Assembly (NCBI GenBank): GCA_036267975.1
Contig: DATAVA010000020.1
Location: 1-64,000 of the forward strand
Reading direction: 5' to 3'
Source: DAIDKA01 sp036267975
GTDB taxonomy: Bacteria; Pseudomonadota; Gammaproteobacteria; Steroidobacterales; Steroidobacteraceae
Length of the DNA: 64,000 nucleotides
Shown here: positions 53,646 through 63,174 of the stretch, piece by piece
Layout of the letters: every line of letters starts with the position of its first letter
How positions within the stretch are numbered: position 1 is the stretch's first letter
Translations under genes and position numbers: made by a program
Notes under the pieces: model-generated
What the model was told of the DNA's origin: nothing
Seen by the model: only the letters and a program-made list of their open reading frames with translations
The model's database searches: none

Positions 53646-54182
53646 CTAATCGTTCAACGCGAGGCCCGTCGGGCGCTCGATGTAGCCACCCAGGCCGTCC
53701 GGGACGATTTCCCGGACGTCGATCTTTGATGGGGTGATGCCGGTGATCTTGCCGTCGTTCTGGCCAATGTAATTGCCCACGACGACCCGATGCACCAGTC
53801 CGTCCTTCGTCTGGACCAATCCATATAACTGCCCGCCCAGCTGCATCGACCCGACCATCTTCATCGTGTCCAGCGAGTACTGCTCCAGGAACTCGCGGTT
53901 GCGATGCTGATCGGGGCGCAGGTTCGGGTTGCCGGCGTTGGGCGAGGTCGGCATGAACGGCGAGCGCAGGTTCATGTCGGCATACGTATACGTCTGCTGC
54001 GGCTTCACCTCGGGTAAGGGTTCGACCCGTCCACCCGGTTCCTTGTTGGTCTCGGTGATGAAGCTCTGCAGGTCATCATCGCCACTGGAACAGCCGCCGA
54101 GCGTCATCGCGGCGGCGCCGACCAGGCTCAGCAGCAGCACGGCCAGCGGACGCAAACGGGGGGTGGCGTTAAGGGTGCTCAT
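53646..54182 (-). CDS. pilP: Type IV pilus lipoprotein PilP
   Basis: A 178-residue lipoprotein with lipobox L-G-G-C near residue 31, a flexible region, then the PilP beta-domain (Y-G-L-V-Q-T-K-D-G-L-V-H-R-V-V-V-G-N-Y-I-G). PilP links the PilN-PilO inner-membrane complex to PilQ. Its start overlaps pilO by 4 bases. Confidence 0.95.
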   Translation of the reverse strand: MSTLNATPRLRPLAVLLLSLVGAAAMTLGGCSSGDDDLQSFITETNKEPGGRVEPLPEVKPQQTYTYADMNLRSPFMPTSPNAGNPNLRPDQHRNREFLEQYSLDTMKMVGSMQLGGQLYGLVQTKDGLVHRVVVGNYIGQNDGKITGITPSKIDVREIVPDGLGGYIERPTGLALND

Positions 54183-54817
54183 TTCTTGGCATCCTTAGGT
54201 TTGGTGTTATCCGCGGCACTCTGCTCATCCTCGTCCAGGTACCGGTAGGTCTTCGCCGTCACATCCAGGGTCAAACTGTCGTAGCCGGACTTGCCGTCGG
54301 GTTTGATCTCGATGTCGTGCAGCGTGACGATGCGCGGCAGGGCCGCGATGCCACTGACGAACTGACCGAACTGGTGATAGCTGCCGCTGAAGCGGATGCG
54401 GATGGGCAGTTCGGCGTAGAAGTCCTTCTTCAATTCGGTACCGGGCTGGAACAGCTTCTGCGACAGGCCCGCCGCCAATCCCGTCTGGGAAATGTCGACG
54501 ACCAGGTTCGGTACCTCGGTGCGACCGGGAAGCTGACGCAGCAGGGCGCCAAAGGAGCGCTCGATGTCAGCGAGCTGCTGCTTGTAGACACTCAGGTTCA
54601 CGGCCTGCGCGTGCTTGGTCTTGAATTCCTGGCGCAGCTTCTGCTCTTCCTGCTGGTATTGGTCCAGCGTCGGACTTTCGTTCTGCCACACAAAGAAATA
54701 GCCGAGCACAGAAGTGAATACGACCAGCCAGATTGCGACTGCGCCGATGCGAAATGGCAAGGGCCAGCGGCCCGGCTCGCGCCAATCGAGCGATTGCAGC
54801 TCTTCCACCAGGTTCAT
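54179..54817 (-). CDS. pilO: Type IV pilus assembly protein PilO
   Basis: A 212-residue inner-membrane protein with one membrane helix (about residues 25-46), a coiled-coil segment and a periplasmic ferredoxin-like domain (F-S-G-S-Y-H-Q-F-G-Q-F-V-S-G). It partners PilN and PilP. Four-base overlaps at both ends (with pilN and pilP) indicate tightly coupled translation. Confidence 0.95.
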   Translation of the reverse strand: MNLVEELQSLDWREPGRWPLPFRIGAVAIWLVVFTSVLGYFFVWQNESPTLDQYQQEEQKLRQEFKTKHAQAVNLSVYKQQLADIERSFGALLRQLPGRTEVPNLVVDISQTGLAAGLSQKLFQPGTELKKDFYAELPIRIRFSGSYHQFGQFVSGIAALPRIVTLHDIEIKPDGKSGYDSLTLDVTAKTYRYLDEDEQSAADNTKPKDAKK

Positions 54818-55434
54818 GGCGAGACTCCCCGGCGCACGCCGCCGTTCCTGGGGACGCCGGGTCGGGGGCCGGGTGCGACCTGGATCCCGGTGTCGCCACC
54901 ACTGGGCACTTCATCCGCGAATACGGTGAAGCTCGAACCACCCGTGGTGCCGTCAGCGGCGACCACCTGCAGTTCGGGATTCTTCAGCCACTGCGAGGCG
55001 TCGATGTTGCGCATGAAGGTCGATACGCGGGTCGCCGACTGCGCCACGCCGTCGAAGCGGAATTTCTGGTCGGTCTGCTTGACGCCGGTCAGGTACGCGC
55101 CATCCGGCAGCGTCTTCACGATCTCATCGAAGATGTGCACGATTTCCGGGCGCGAGCGCTGCAGCTTCTCGATGATTTCCATGCGGGCGATGAACTTCTG
55201 CTTGGCGGTCTCGAGGCTGTTGATCTCCTCGATCTGCTTGTCGAGACCCTTGATCTCGACGCGCAGCCGGTCATTGCGGCGCTGTTGCCCGTCGATCATC
55301 GACGAGAACATCAGGTAGCCGAGAAACGCCAGCAGGATCGCGACCAGCGTGGCGCCGCCGAGTGCAATCAGGAACTGCAACTTGCGCTCTTTGCGTTCCT
55401 CGTCGCGCCAGGGAAGTAGGTTTATCCGTGGCAT
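54814..55434 (-). CDS. pilN: Type IV pilus assembly protein PilN
   Basis: A 206-residue inner-membrane protein. The conserved N-terminus (M-P-R-I-N-L-L-P-W-R-D) is the motif that binds PilM. One membrane helix (about 22-45), a coiled coil and a periplasmic fold follow, then a Gly/Pro-rich tail. It starts one base after pilM ends. Confidence 0.96.
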   Translation of the reverse strand: MPRINLLPWRDEERKERKLQFLIALGGATLVAILLAFLGYLMFSSMIDGQQRRNDRLRVEIKGLDKQIEEINSLETAKQKFIARMEIIEKLQRSRPEIVHIFDEIVKTLPDGAYLTGVKQTDQKFRFDGVAQSATRVSTFMRNIDASQWLKNPELQVVAADGTTGGSSFTVFADEVPSGGDTGIQVAPGPRPGVPRNGGVRRGVSP

Positions 55435-55435
55435 G

Positions 55436-56500
55436 TCAGTCGAAACTCCTCAGAGCAAGACCACAGGCCGTCAGCAGCGCGGTGGCATCACGCGCCACCG
55501 CCTGGGCCTTCGCGCGCGAGGACAGCTTCATCTGTCCGAACGGATCGCCCTTTTCGGCGGAAATTCCGACACGGCTGGAAATCACATCGCCGACCCCGGA
55601 AATGTTGGCGCAGCCGCCGCACACCAGGATCTTCTCCGGCTGCTCGCGGCCCGAACCGGACGCCAGGTAGAACTGCAGCGAACGGCTGACCTGCTGCGTC
55701 ATGTCGTCGATGAAGAGATCCAGCACTTCGGACTGATAGTTGCCCGGCAGACCACCTTCCTTCTTGGCGCGACCCGCCTCCTCCATCGACAGCCCGTAGG
55801 TGCGCATGATTTCCTCGGTGAGCTGCTGCCCGCCGAAGGCGAAATCACGGGTGTACACGACCTTGAGGTTGCGCAGCACGCTGAACGTGGTGCTGGTGGC
55901 GCCGAAGTCGACCACGGCGATGGAGCGGTCGACGCCGCCGTCAGGCATCTGGTGGGTCATGAGCTTGCAGGCGTTCTCGAGCGCGAAGGCTTCGACATCG
56001 ACAATCTTCGCGGTGAGACCGGCGGCATGGATGGCCGCCTGGCGCTGTTCGACGTTTTCGGTACGGGTCGCGACCAGCAGCACATCGTTGTTCTCGACCT
56101 CCTTCTCGGAGGGTCCCAGGACCTCGAAGTCGTAGCTGACCTCGTCCATCGGGAAGGGGATGTACTGATCGGCCTGCATCTCAACCTGGGCCTCCAGGTC
56201 GCCTGCGCGCAGGTTGCGGGGCATCTGGATGACCTTGGTGATGGCCGCATCGCCGTTGATCGCAATGGCGACCTCGCGGCAACGGGTGCCCGAGCGCTTG
56301 ATGCAACGCTTCACGGCCTCGCCTACGGCCTCGGCATCCACGATCGTCTGCTCGTTCACCGCGTTCTGGGGGGTCGGTTCGGCCGCATAGGCCTCGACCC
56401 GGTATTGACCGCCCGCCATCGAAAGTTCGATGAGTTTTATCGACGACGTCGTTATGTCAAGACCGACGAGCGGGCGATACTTACCCTGTAGGAGGAACAT
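55436..56500 (-). CDS. pilM: Type IV pilus actin-like protein PilM
   Basis: A 354-residue cytoplasmic actin-like ATPase-fold protein. Phosphate motifs are V-G-L-D-I-T-T-S-S-I-K and V-V-D-F-G-A-T-S-T-T, with adenosine motif V-C-G-G-C-A-N. It anchors the PilN tail. The ATG at 56500 has AAGGAA 6 bases upstream. First gene of pilMNOPQ, divergent from mrcA. Confidence 0.96.
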   Translation of the reverse strand: MFLLQGKYRPLVGLDITTSSIKLIELSMAGGQYRVEAYAAEPTPQNAVNEQTIVDAEAVGEAVKRCIKRSGTRCREVAIAINGDAAITKVIQMPRNLRAGDLEAQVEMQADQYIPFPMDEVSYDFEVLGPSEKEVENNDVLLVATRTENVEQRQAAIHAAGLTAKIVDVEAFALENACKLMTHQMPDGGVDRSIAVVDFGATSTTFSVLRNLKVVYTRDFAFGGQQLTEEIMRTYGLSMEEAGRAKKEGGLPGNYQSEVLDLFIDDMTQQVSRSLQFYLASGSGREQPEKILVCGGCANISGVGDVISSRVGISAEKGDPFGQMKLSSRAKAQAVARDATALLTACGLALRSFD

Positions 56501-56965
56501 TTACTTTCCTTATCAGTAAGTTACAGCCGAAAGCGCCCGTTCAGGATAAATTCGTAGGACACTATATAACAGTGAAAAGTTAAATAGAACGTGAGACGCC
56601 TCACGAAACGCCCCGGGTGCGCAGGATGTGACAGCGCGTCGCCAGGAAATACCGCCGGCGTCACAGTTGCGCGATTCGGTCGCGCCCAACATTTTCGATT
56701 GCGTATGGTCCAATCAGATTTGGAGAGACAAGGCTCACCGATCCATGACTGGGCGGGAAGCGGAGGACTGCGGCGGGACCTATCCGTGCCGTGCGTGGCG
56801 CAGGGCGGTAGCATTGATGTCCGTAGCCGGCAGCCCCGCTGTCCTAGGCGCCCACGCCCTTAGACCGGAAGCTTTGCGTCCCCACCTTTCGGTGAGTTTG
56901 CCCTTAAGTCGGCAGCTACTATGCATAGCAGCTGAAACCTAATCAAGCGGATACAGTCACGTTCT
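56501..56965. promoter_or_regulatory. pilM-mrcA divergent intergenic region
   Basis: This 465-base spacer holds no believable gene. The first 90 bases are AT-rich and should contain the pilM promoter. At 56913-56934, a 22-base imperfect dyad (CAGCT...CTATGCATAG...AGCTG) precedes mrcA and may be an operator. The middle is GC-rich and featureless to me. Confidence 0.45.
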
Positions 56966-59425
56966 GTGAAACGAAACTACTTCTCCTTCCTGATAGCGGC
57001 CGTCGGTAGCGTGATCTTGCTCACACTTATCGGCGCCATTGGCGTGGCCGGTTGTTATGTCTACCTGGAACCCTCGCTCCCCTCCGTCGAGACGATGCGC
57101 AACGTCGAAATGCAGGTACCGCTGCGCGTGTATACGCGCGACGGCGACCTGATCGCGCAGATCGGCGAACAGCGGCGCATCCCGGTGACCTGGGAACAGA
57201 TCCCGGACCTGGTCAAACACGCGTTCCTCGCGGCCGAGGATGACCGCTTTTTCCAGCACCATGGCATCGACTACCAGGGCGTGTTGCGCGCGGTGCTGGT
57301 GGATGTGATCTCCGGCGATCGCGCCCAGGGCGCGAGCACCATCACGCAGCAGGCGGCGCGGCAGCTGTTCCTCACGCTCGACAAGACCTGGCGGCGCAAA
57401 CTCGAGGAGGCCTTTCTCACCTACCGCATGGAGCACGAGTTCTCCAAGCAGGAGATCTTCGCGCTCTACCTGAACGTCGTGTTCTTTGGTGAGCGCGCCT
57501 ACGGCGTCGCCGCTGCGGCGCAGACGTACTACGGCAAAGCGCTGGACCAGCTCAGCGTCGCGCAGGCGGCAACGCTTGCGGGCATCGTGCAGCTGCCCTC
57601 GCGCTACAACCCCATCGTCAACCCGCAGTTCGCGAAGGTGCGGCGCACCTACGTTCTGCGGCGCATGAAGGATCTGGGCTTCATCGATGCGAACACGGCG
57701 GCGCAGGCCAATGCGGAGGCCGTCGAGGCGCGCACGCATGCCCCGCTGTACGATGTGGATGCACAGTACGTGGCCGAAATGGCCCGCCAGGAAGTGCGCA
57801 GGCGCTTCGGTCCGAAGGCCGAAACGGCCGGTTACCGGGTCTACACCACCATCGACAGTCGCCTGCAGACGGCCGCGAATCGCGCGGTGCGGCTCGGCCT
57901 GATCGAGTACGACCGCCGCTACGGCTGGCGCGGCCCGACGGCGCATGTGGAAGTGGCCGCGGGCGCCGACCCTTCCGACCTCGAAGACCTGCTCGACGAA
58001 TATCCGCCCGTCGGCCCGCTGGTCCCGGCGGTGGTGACGGAGGTGGCCGACCAGTCGGCGAAGGTCTACGCCAAGGACATCGGCTTCCAGCAGATCAACT
58101 GGGATGGCCTCGCCTGGGCGCGCAAGCAGCTGGATGCCGAACGCACGGGACCGGCGCCGAAGAGCGCCGGGGAAGTGCTGGCGCGCGGCGATGTCGTGTA
58201 CATCTATACCGACGGCAAGCATGCCGCGCAGCTGGTGCAGGTGCCCGAGGCGCAGGCGGCGCTCGTGTCCCTGGATCCGACCGACGGCGGGGTCGCTGCG
58301 CTGGTCGGCGGCTTCGACTACTTCACCAACAAGTACAACCGCGCGGTACAGGCGAAGCGCCAGCCGGGCTCCTCGTTCAAGCCATTCCTGTATTCCTCGG
58401 CGCTGGAAGATGGCTTCACGGCCGCCTCGGTGCTGCCGGATGCACCCATCGTCATCGAAGGCAGCGGCATGGAGACGGCCTGGCGCCCGAAGAACTCGCA
58501 TGGCACCTTCAACGGGCCGACGCGGCTGCGCGAAGCGCTCGCGCAATCGCTGAACCTGGTGTCGATCCGGCTGCTGCGCCAGATCGGCATCGATTACGCC
58601 ATCAACTACGTGACCCGCTTCGGCTTCGACAAGGCGTCGATGCCGAACAACTTCACGCTCGCGCTGGGCACGATGCAGATTGCGCCGATCGATCTGGCCG
58701 GCGCCTACGCGACCTTCGCGAATGGCGGCTTCCGGGTGACGCCTTACTACATCGACCGCATCGAGGATCTTTCGGGCAAGGTGCTGTGGGCGGCGAATCC
58801 GCCCATCGCCTGTCTGCAATGCGAGCACAGCGCGGATCTGAGTGCGGTGCCGCTGGCCGACGCCTCCGATGCGACCATGACCGCAGCGGACGCCGTGCGC
58901 GGCGGTCCCGGACCGCTCGCGCCGCAGCAGCTCGCGCCGCGGGTCATCAGTCCGCAGAACGACTACATCATGACCGACATGATGGCCGATGTGATCCGCC
59001 ACGGGACCGGGCGGCGGGCGCTGGTGCTCGGGCGCACGGATCTGGCGGGCAAGACCGGCACCACCGATGAGGCCAAGGATGCCTGGTTCAACGGGTTCAA
59101 TACCAAGCTCGTCACCACCGTGTGGGTCGGCTTCGATCAGGAGCGCTCCTTGGGCGAAACCGAGGAGGGCGCCCGCACCGCGCTGCCGATCTGGATCGGC
59201 TACATGCGCGAAGCGCTGAAGGATATGCCGCCGGAAAAACTGCCGATGCCCGACGGACTGGTGCAGCTGCGGGTGTCCGCGGCCACGGGCACCTTGGTCA
59301 GCGCCGAGAATCCGGATGGCATTCTTGAGACCTTCATGGTCAACCATCTGCCCAGCAGCGCGACACCCAATGGGCAGAACCCGGGCACCGAACCGACTGC
59401 CGCGGGTGGCGATTCGCTTTTTTGA
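56966..59425 (+). CDS. mrcA: Penicillin-binding protein 1A
   Basis: An 819-residue bifunctional peptidoglycan synthase. It has a short cytoplasmic N-terminus and one membrane anchor (about residues 8-30). The glycosyltransferase domain carries E-D-D-R-F-F-Q-H-H-G, followed by an OB-like insert and the transpeptidase with P-G-S-S-F-K-P-F (catalytic Ser in S-x-x-K) and A-G-K-T-G-T-T. It starts at GTG 56966 without a strong ribosome site. Placement divergent from pilM is typical of Gammaproteobacteria. Confidence 0.95.
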   Translation: MKRNYFSFLIAAVGSVILLTLIGAIGVAGCYVYLEPSLPSVETMRNVEMQVPLRVYTRDGDLIAQIGEQRRIPVTWEQIPDLVKHAFLAAEDDRFFQHHGIDYQGVLRAVLVDVISGDRAQGASTITQQAARQLFLTLDKTWRRKLEEAFLTYRMEHEFSKQEIFALYLNVVFFGERAYGVAAAAQTYYGKALDQLSVAQAATLAGIVQLPSRYNPIVNPQFAKVRRTYVLRRMKDLGFIDANTAAQANAEAVEARTHAPLYDVDAQYVAEMARQEVRRRFGPKAETAGYRVYTTIDSRLQTAANRAVRLGLIEYDRRYGWRGPTAHVEVAAGADPSDLEDLLDEYPPVGPLVPAVVTEVADQSAKVYAKDIGFQQINWDGLAWARKQLDAERTGPAPKSAGEVLARGDVVYIYTDGKHAAQLVQVPEAQAALVSLDPTDGGVAALVGGFDYFTNKYNRAVQAKRQPGSSFKPFLYSSALEDGFTAASVLPDAPIVIEGSGMETAWRPKNSHGTFNGPTRLREALAQSLNLVSIRLLRQIGIDYAINYVTRFGFDKASMPNNFTLALGTMQIAPIDLAGAYATFANGGFRVTPYYIDRIEDLSGKVLWAANPPIACLQCEHSADLSAVPLADASDATMTAADAVRGGPGPLAPQQLAPRVISPQNDYIMTDMMADVIRHGTGRRALVLGRTDLAGKTGTTDEAKDAWFNGFNTKLVTTVWVGFDQERSLGETEEGARTALPIWIGYMREALKDMPPEKLPMPDGLVQLRVSAATGTLVSAENPDGILETFMVNHLPSSATPNGQNPGTEPTAAGGDSLF

Positions 59426-59481
59426 GCCGCTCGCGATGTTGACTGTTTGATTTTCGGGCGCACCGGCCAGATGATTGGGAC

Positions 59482-60093
59482 ATGGCAAAACGATTGGGCG
59501 TTCGCGCCGAGCATCTGCGGCACGCGCTCGCGCAGGAAGCCGCGCGGGTCATGGCCGAGCACGGCATCCGTGACTTTCTGGTCGCCAAGCGCAAGGCCGC
59601 CGAGCGCTTCGGTGTCACCGATGGCGCAGTGCTGCCGAAGAACACCGAGATCGAAATCGCGCTGGTCGAATACCAGCGGCTGTTCGGCCGCGACACGCAT
59701 ACCGAATCCTTGCATGCGCAGCGCCGTGCGGCCCTGCAGGCCATGCGCCGGCTGTCAGGATTCGCGCCGCGCCTGGTCGGTTCGGTGTTGAGCGGTACGG
59801 CCACCCAGCACTCCGAGGTGCAGCTGCACCTGTTTGCGGAACGACCCGAGGCAGTGACGATCTGGCTGATCGATCAGGGGATCCGCTACGAGGTGACGGC
59901 GCGCCGCGTGAAGATGAACGCCGAGCGCGTGCTCGAATATCCCGGCGTGCGCTTCGCGGTCGATGACCAGGCCATCGAGGCCACGGTGTTCCCGACCGAT
60001 GGCATCCGCCAGGCACCCGTCAGTCCGGTCGACGGCAAGCCCATGCGCCGCGCGGACGCGGCGGATGTCGAGGCGCTGCTCGCCGCCTCTTAG
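59482..60093 (+). CDS. Nucleotidyltransferase-like protein of unknown function
   Basis: A 203-residue protein. The N-terminal helices (A-R-V-M-A-E-H-G-I-R-D-F) precede a core G-S-V-L-S-G-T-A-T-Q-H-S-E-V-Q-L-H-L-F, which resembles the G-S-x-x-x-G-x-A...D-x-D strand of minimal nucleotidyltransferases, but the two metal-binding Asp are replaced by Glu and Gln. Enzymatic activity as a classic transferase is therefore doubtful. It follows mrcA by 56 bases on the same strand. I recall similar unnamed proteins beside mrcA in related genomes. Confidence 0.6.
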   Translation: MAKRLGVRAEHLRHALAQEAARVMAEHGIRDFLVAKRKAAERFGVTDGAVLPKNTEIEIALVEYQRLFGRDTHTESLHAQRRAALQAMRRLSGFAPRLVGSVLSGTATQHSEVQLHLFAERPEAVTIWLIDQGIRYEVTARRVKMNAERVLEYPGVRFAVDDQAIEATVFPTDGIRQAPVSPVDGKPMRRADAADVEALLAAS

Positions 60094-60105
60094 GCAGCCC
60101 GCGCG

Positions 60106-61479
60106 CTACCAAGCCGCAGGGGCGCTACCCAGTCTTGCGGCCGGGCGATCCCAAACCAGTGGCCGGTTCGCAATCATGACCGCAGAGCGCAGCCTGCGCG
60201 CCGGTCCGAAGTCGCTGGCTTCAATGCCGGGCGACCAGTCGGCCTCTTCCGGTGGCGCCAGACTATCGGGCAGTGCTGCAGCCGGGGCGCTGGTCAGCAG
60301 GCTTGCCACCCTTGCCAACGACGTGCGTCCCTCGAAGCCTTGCCCGCTGTGCAGACGTTGCGTCAGACCGCGTACCGCCAGCGCCGCCAGCAGATATCCG
60401 GCGACATGGTCGAGCGCCTGCACCGGCAGGGGCGTCGGTCGCGCGCGTCCGAGTATCCTCATGCCCGCATCCGCAATCCCGGCACTCATCTGCACGAGGC
60501 TGTCGAATCCGCGCCGCTGTCGCCACGGTCCGCTCCAGCCGTAGGCATCGAGGGTGATATCGACCAGGCCCGGTCGGGTGTGTCGGCGCCGCTGCGCATC
60601 CAGGCCCAGTGCATCCATGACACCGGGCCGGTAGCCGTGAACCAGCACATCGGCTTGCCGCAGCAGCTCCAGCAGGATCGTTCGACCCGCGCGGCTGCGC
60701 AGGTCGAGCCGCGCGCAGCGTTTTCCCAGCGTGATCTCCGGCACCACCGCCGGTTCGTCCCAGTCTGGCGGATCGATCCGCAGGACCTCGGCGCCGAGGC
60801 CCGCGAGGAAGCGCGTTGCCACCGGACCGGCGAGCACCCGTGTCAGGTCCAGAACCCGGATACCGTGCAGCGGCCGCGCGCGGTTCGTGAGAGTCAGCGC
60901 ATCGCCTGCGTCCGGGGTCGGCTGCGCATGCAGCAGCGGCTCGCGCAGGACCGCCGCCCCTTGTGGATGCCGCTGCCATTGCTCAACCGAGCGCATTGCC
61001 GCCGCGCATCCCTGGTTGCTGACGATGGCGCTCTCCAGTTCCGGCGCGCTCCAGCGTTCAACGGCAGCGGCAACCGCAGGTTTGTCCGCTGGCGCGCCCA
61101 GCACGGCAAGGGCGGCCGCGCGGTGAAGCGGCGCATTGGTGTGGAGGCGGATCCAGCCGTCCGCGGCGGCGTAGTCGCCGGCAATCGGGTCCCAGGGCGC
61201 CGGCAGCGTCCAGTCAATGGGCCGGATGGAAAATCCGCACCAGCGGGAAGCCAGGCGACGGTCCACCGTCACCGGCGCCGGTGCGCCGAAGGCGCGGGTC
61301 AGCAGATCGGCAACGCTCGCGCCCGCCGCTGCCACGGCGGCGGCGGCAAAATCTGAGACGGGAAAAACCGCCGGCAGCGAGCCGGTTCCGCTGAAGCGAA
61401 CCTGCGCAGCGGCGCTCTCAATCCCGAGACCCGCCAGCATCGCCTCGAGAAAGTGACGAGTTCGAGTCTCCTCGTCCAC
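60106..61479 (-). CDS. Family III (CaiB/BaiF) CoA-transferase
   Basis: A 457-residue protein. The diagnostic block G-I-R-V-L-D-L-T-R-V-L-A-G-P-V-A-T-R-F-L (residues about 195-215) is followed by A-R-L-D-L-R-S-R and a catalytic-Asp region (P-G-L-V-D-I-T), as in CaiB/BaiF CoA-transferases. The extra 190 N-terminal residues resemble a partial second copy of the domain. It transfers CoA between carboxylic acids; substrates unknown. It follows gltA by 15 bases. Confidence 0.85.
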   Translation of the reverse strand: MDEETRTRHFLEAMLAGLGIESAAAQVRFSGTGSLPAVFPVSDFAAAAVAAAGASVADLLTRAFGAPAPVTVDRRLASRWCGFSIRPIDWTLPAPWDPIAGDYAAADGWIRLHTNAPLHRAAALAVLGAPADKPAVAAAVERWSAPELESAIVSNQGCAAAMRSVEQWQRHPQGAAVLREPLLHAQPTPDAGDALTLTNRARPLHGIRVLDLTRVLAGPVATRFLAGLGAEVLRIDPPDWDEPAVVPEITLGKRCARLDLRSRAGRTILLELLRQADVLVHGYRPGVMDALGLDAQRRRHTRPGLVDITLDAYGWSGPWRQRRGFDSLVQMSAGIADAGMRILGRARPTPLPVQALDHVAGYLLAALAVRGLTQRLHSGQGFEGRTSLARVASLLTSAPAAALPDSLAPPEEADWSPGIEASDFGPARRLRSAVMIANRPLVWDRPAARLGSAPAAW

Positions 61480-61494
61480 ATGGCGCCGCGGTCT

Positions 61495-62790
61495 TCAGCG
61501 CTGGTCGATGGCGGCGTAGTCACGCGGCAGTGAGCCGGTATACAGCTGCCGCGGCCGACCGATGCGCATGCTCGGGTCGGCGATCATTTCCTGCCAATGT
61601 GCGACCCAGCCCACCGTGCGCGCGATCGCGAACATGACCGTGAACATGGAGCGCGGAATCCCTAAGGCGCTGTAGATCATGCCGGAATAAAAATCGACAT
61701 TCGGGTACAGCTTGCGGGACACGAAGTACTCGTCCTGCAGCGCGACCTCTTCCAGGCGCAGCGCGAGTTCGAACAGCGGGTTCTCGGGGCTGCCGAGTTT
61801 GGCGAGCACCTTGTGGCACATCTCGCGGATGATCTTGGCGCGCGGATCGAAGTTCTTATAGACCCGGTGGCCGAAGCCCATGAGCCGGAAGTGGCTGCTC
61901 CTGTCCTTCGCCAACGCCAGGTACTTCGGAATATTCTCCACGGTGCCGATCTGCTCGAGCATCGCGAGCACGGCCTCGTTGGCGCCGCCATGAGCCGGTC
62001 CCCACAGCGCCGACACGCCGGCCGAAATCGCCGCGTAGGGATTGGCGCCGGTGCTGCCGGCCAGGCGCACGGTGGAGGTGCTGGCGTTCTGCTCGTGATC
62101 GGCGTGCAGGACGAACAGCAGGTCCAGCGCCTGCGCCGCGACCGGATCGACCAAATAGGGCTCGCAGGGCACCGCGAACATCATGTGCAGCAGGTTGCTG
62201 CAGTAGTCCAGGTCGTTGCGCGGATACACGAAGGGCTGGCCGACGGAGTGCTTGTGGGCGGCCGCCGCGATGGTCGGGATCTTCGCGACGATGCGATGCG
62301 CGAAGATCTCCCGATGGCGCGGATTATGGATATCCATCGTGTCGTGATAGAACGCCGACAGCGATGCGACGACCGCCGACACCATCGCCATGGGGTGAGC
62401 GTTGTGGTGGAACCCATTGAAGAAGCGCAGCAGCGTCTCGTTGATCATCGTGTGATGACGGATGCTGAGCGTGAACTCATCGAGCTGGTTCTTGCTCGGC
62501 AACTCACCGTACAGCAACAGGTAGCTGACTTCCGTGAAGCTGCTCTTGGCGGCGAGCTGTTCGACCGGATAGCCACGGTGCAGCAGCACGCCGGCCTCAC
62601 CGTCGATGTAGGTGATCTTACTTTCGCAGGCCGCGGTGAGGCCATAGCCGGGATCGAAGGTAAAAGCGCCAAATTCCTTGTTCAGCGGCGCCACATCGAC
62701 CACGCTCGGTCCCACAGTTCCGGGCCGCACCGTGAGCTCCGCCTTTTTACCGGTGGCGCGGTCGATGAGCTCGAGCTTGCTCTCTTTCAT
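61495..62790 (-). CDS. gltA: Citrate synthase (type II, hexameric)
   Basis: A 431-residue citrate synthase making citrate from oxaloacetate and acetyl-CoA. Catalytic His blocks are W-G-P-A-H-G-G-A-N-E and F-G-H-R-V-Y-K-N-F-D-P-R-A, with the Asp in P-N-V-D-F-Y-S-G. The length and N-terminal beta-domain (E-L-T-V-R-P-G-T) fit the Gram-negative NADH-sensitive type. AGGAAG lies 9 bases before the ATG. Confidence 0.97.
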   Translation of the reverse strand: MKESKLELIDRATGKKAELTVRPGTVGPSVVDVAPLNKEFGAFTFDPGYGLTAACESKITYIDGEAGVLLHRGYPVEQLAAKSSFTEVSYLLLYGELPSKNQLDEFTLSIRHHTMINETLLRFFNGFHHNAHPMAMVSAVVASLSAFYHDTMDIHNPRHREIFAHRIVAKIPTIAAAAHKHSVGQPFVYPRNDLDYCSNLLHMMFAVPCEPYLVDPVAAQALDLLFVLHADHEQNASTSTVRLAGSTGANPYAAISAGVSALWGPAHGGANEAVLAMLEQIGTVENIPKYLALAKDRSSHFRLMGFGHRVYKNFDPRAKIIREMCHKVLAKLGSPENPLFELALRLEEVALQDEYFVSRKLYPNVDFYSGMIYSALGIPRSMFTVMFAIARTVGWVAHWQEMIADPSMRIGRPRQLYTGSLPRDYAAIDQR

Positions 62791-62958
62791 GTATTGCAGC
62801 TTCCTGGAATGCAGGCGCGGGGGATTCGCGCGAGCGCAGCTTCAGCGTTACATGGTCCGCGAGCGGAATCAAGGCAGTGCGAATTAAATTCAGATCAGGA
62901 ACGGCCGCGAATCGCGCCGGAGCGGACCGCATGAGTCCGTCCGGGCTGCGGTCAAAGA

Positions 62959-63174
62959 TCAGCGGGGTGCAGCGGCGGCGGCGTACTTCTTGCGGAACTT
63001 GTCCACGCGGCCGGCGGTGTCGACGATCTTCTGCTTACCCGTATAGAACGGATGGCAGGCCGAGCACACTTCCACCTGGAGGTCATGGCCCAGCGTCGAA
63101 CCGGTCTTGAAGGCGTTCCCGCAAGTGCAGTTGACGTTGATCTCTTTGTAGTCAGGATGAGTGGCGTCTTTCAT
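62959..63174 (-). CDS. rpmE: 50S ribosomal protein L31 (zinc-binding form)
   Basis: A 71-residue ribosomal protein with cysteines in V-N-C-T-C-G-N and V-C-S-A-C-H, the zinc-binding (C+) form. H-P-F-Y-T-G-K-Q is the family signature. GGGAG lies 8 bases before the ATG. The C-terminal tail is Ala-rich. Confidence 0.96.
   Translation of the reverse strand: MKDATHPDYKEINVNCTCGNAFKTGSTLGHDLQVEVCSACHPFYTGKQKIVDTAGRVDKFRKKYAAAAAPR

Noticed and set aside
56957..59488. 843-codon open frame antisense to mrcA
   Set aside because: It mirrors the mrcA codon structure in a GC-rich gene, has no family motifs or ribosome site, and the plus strand encodes a complete PBP1A.
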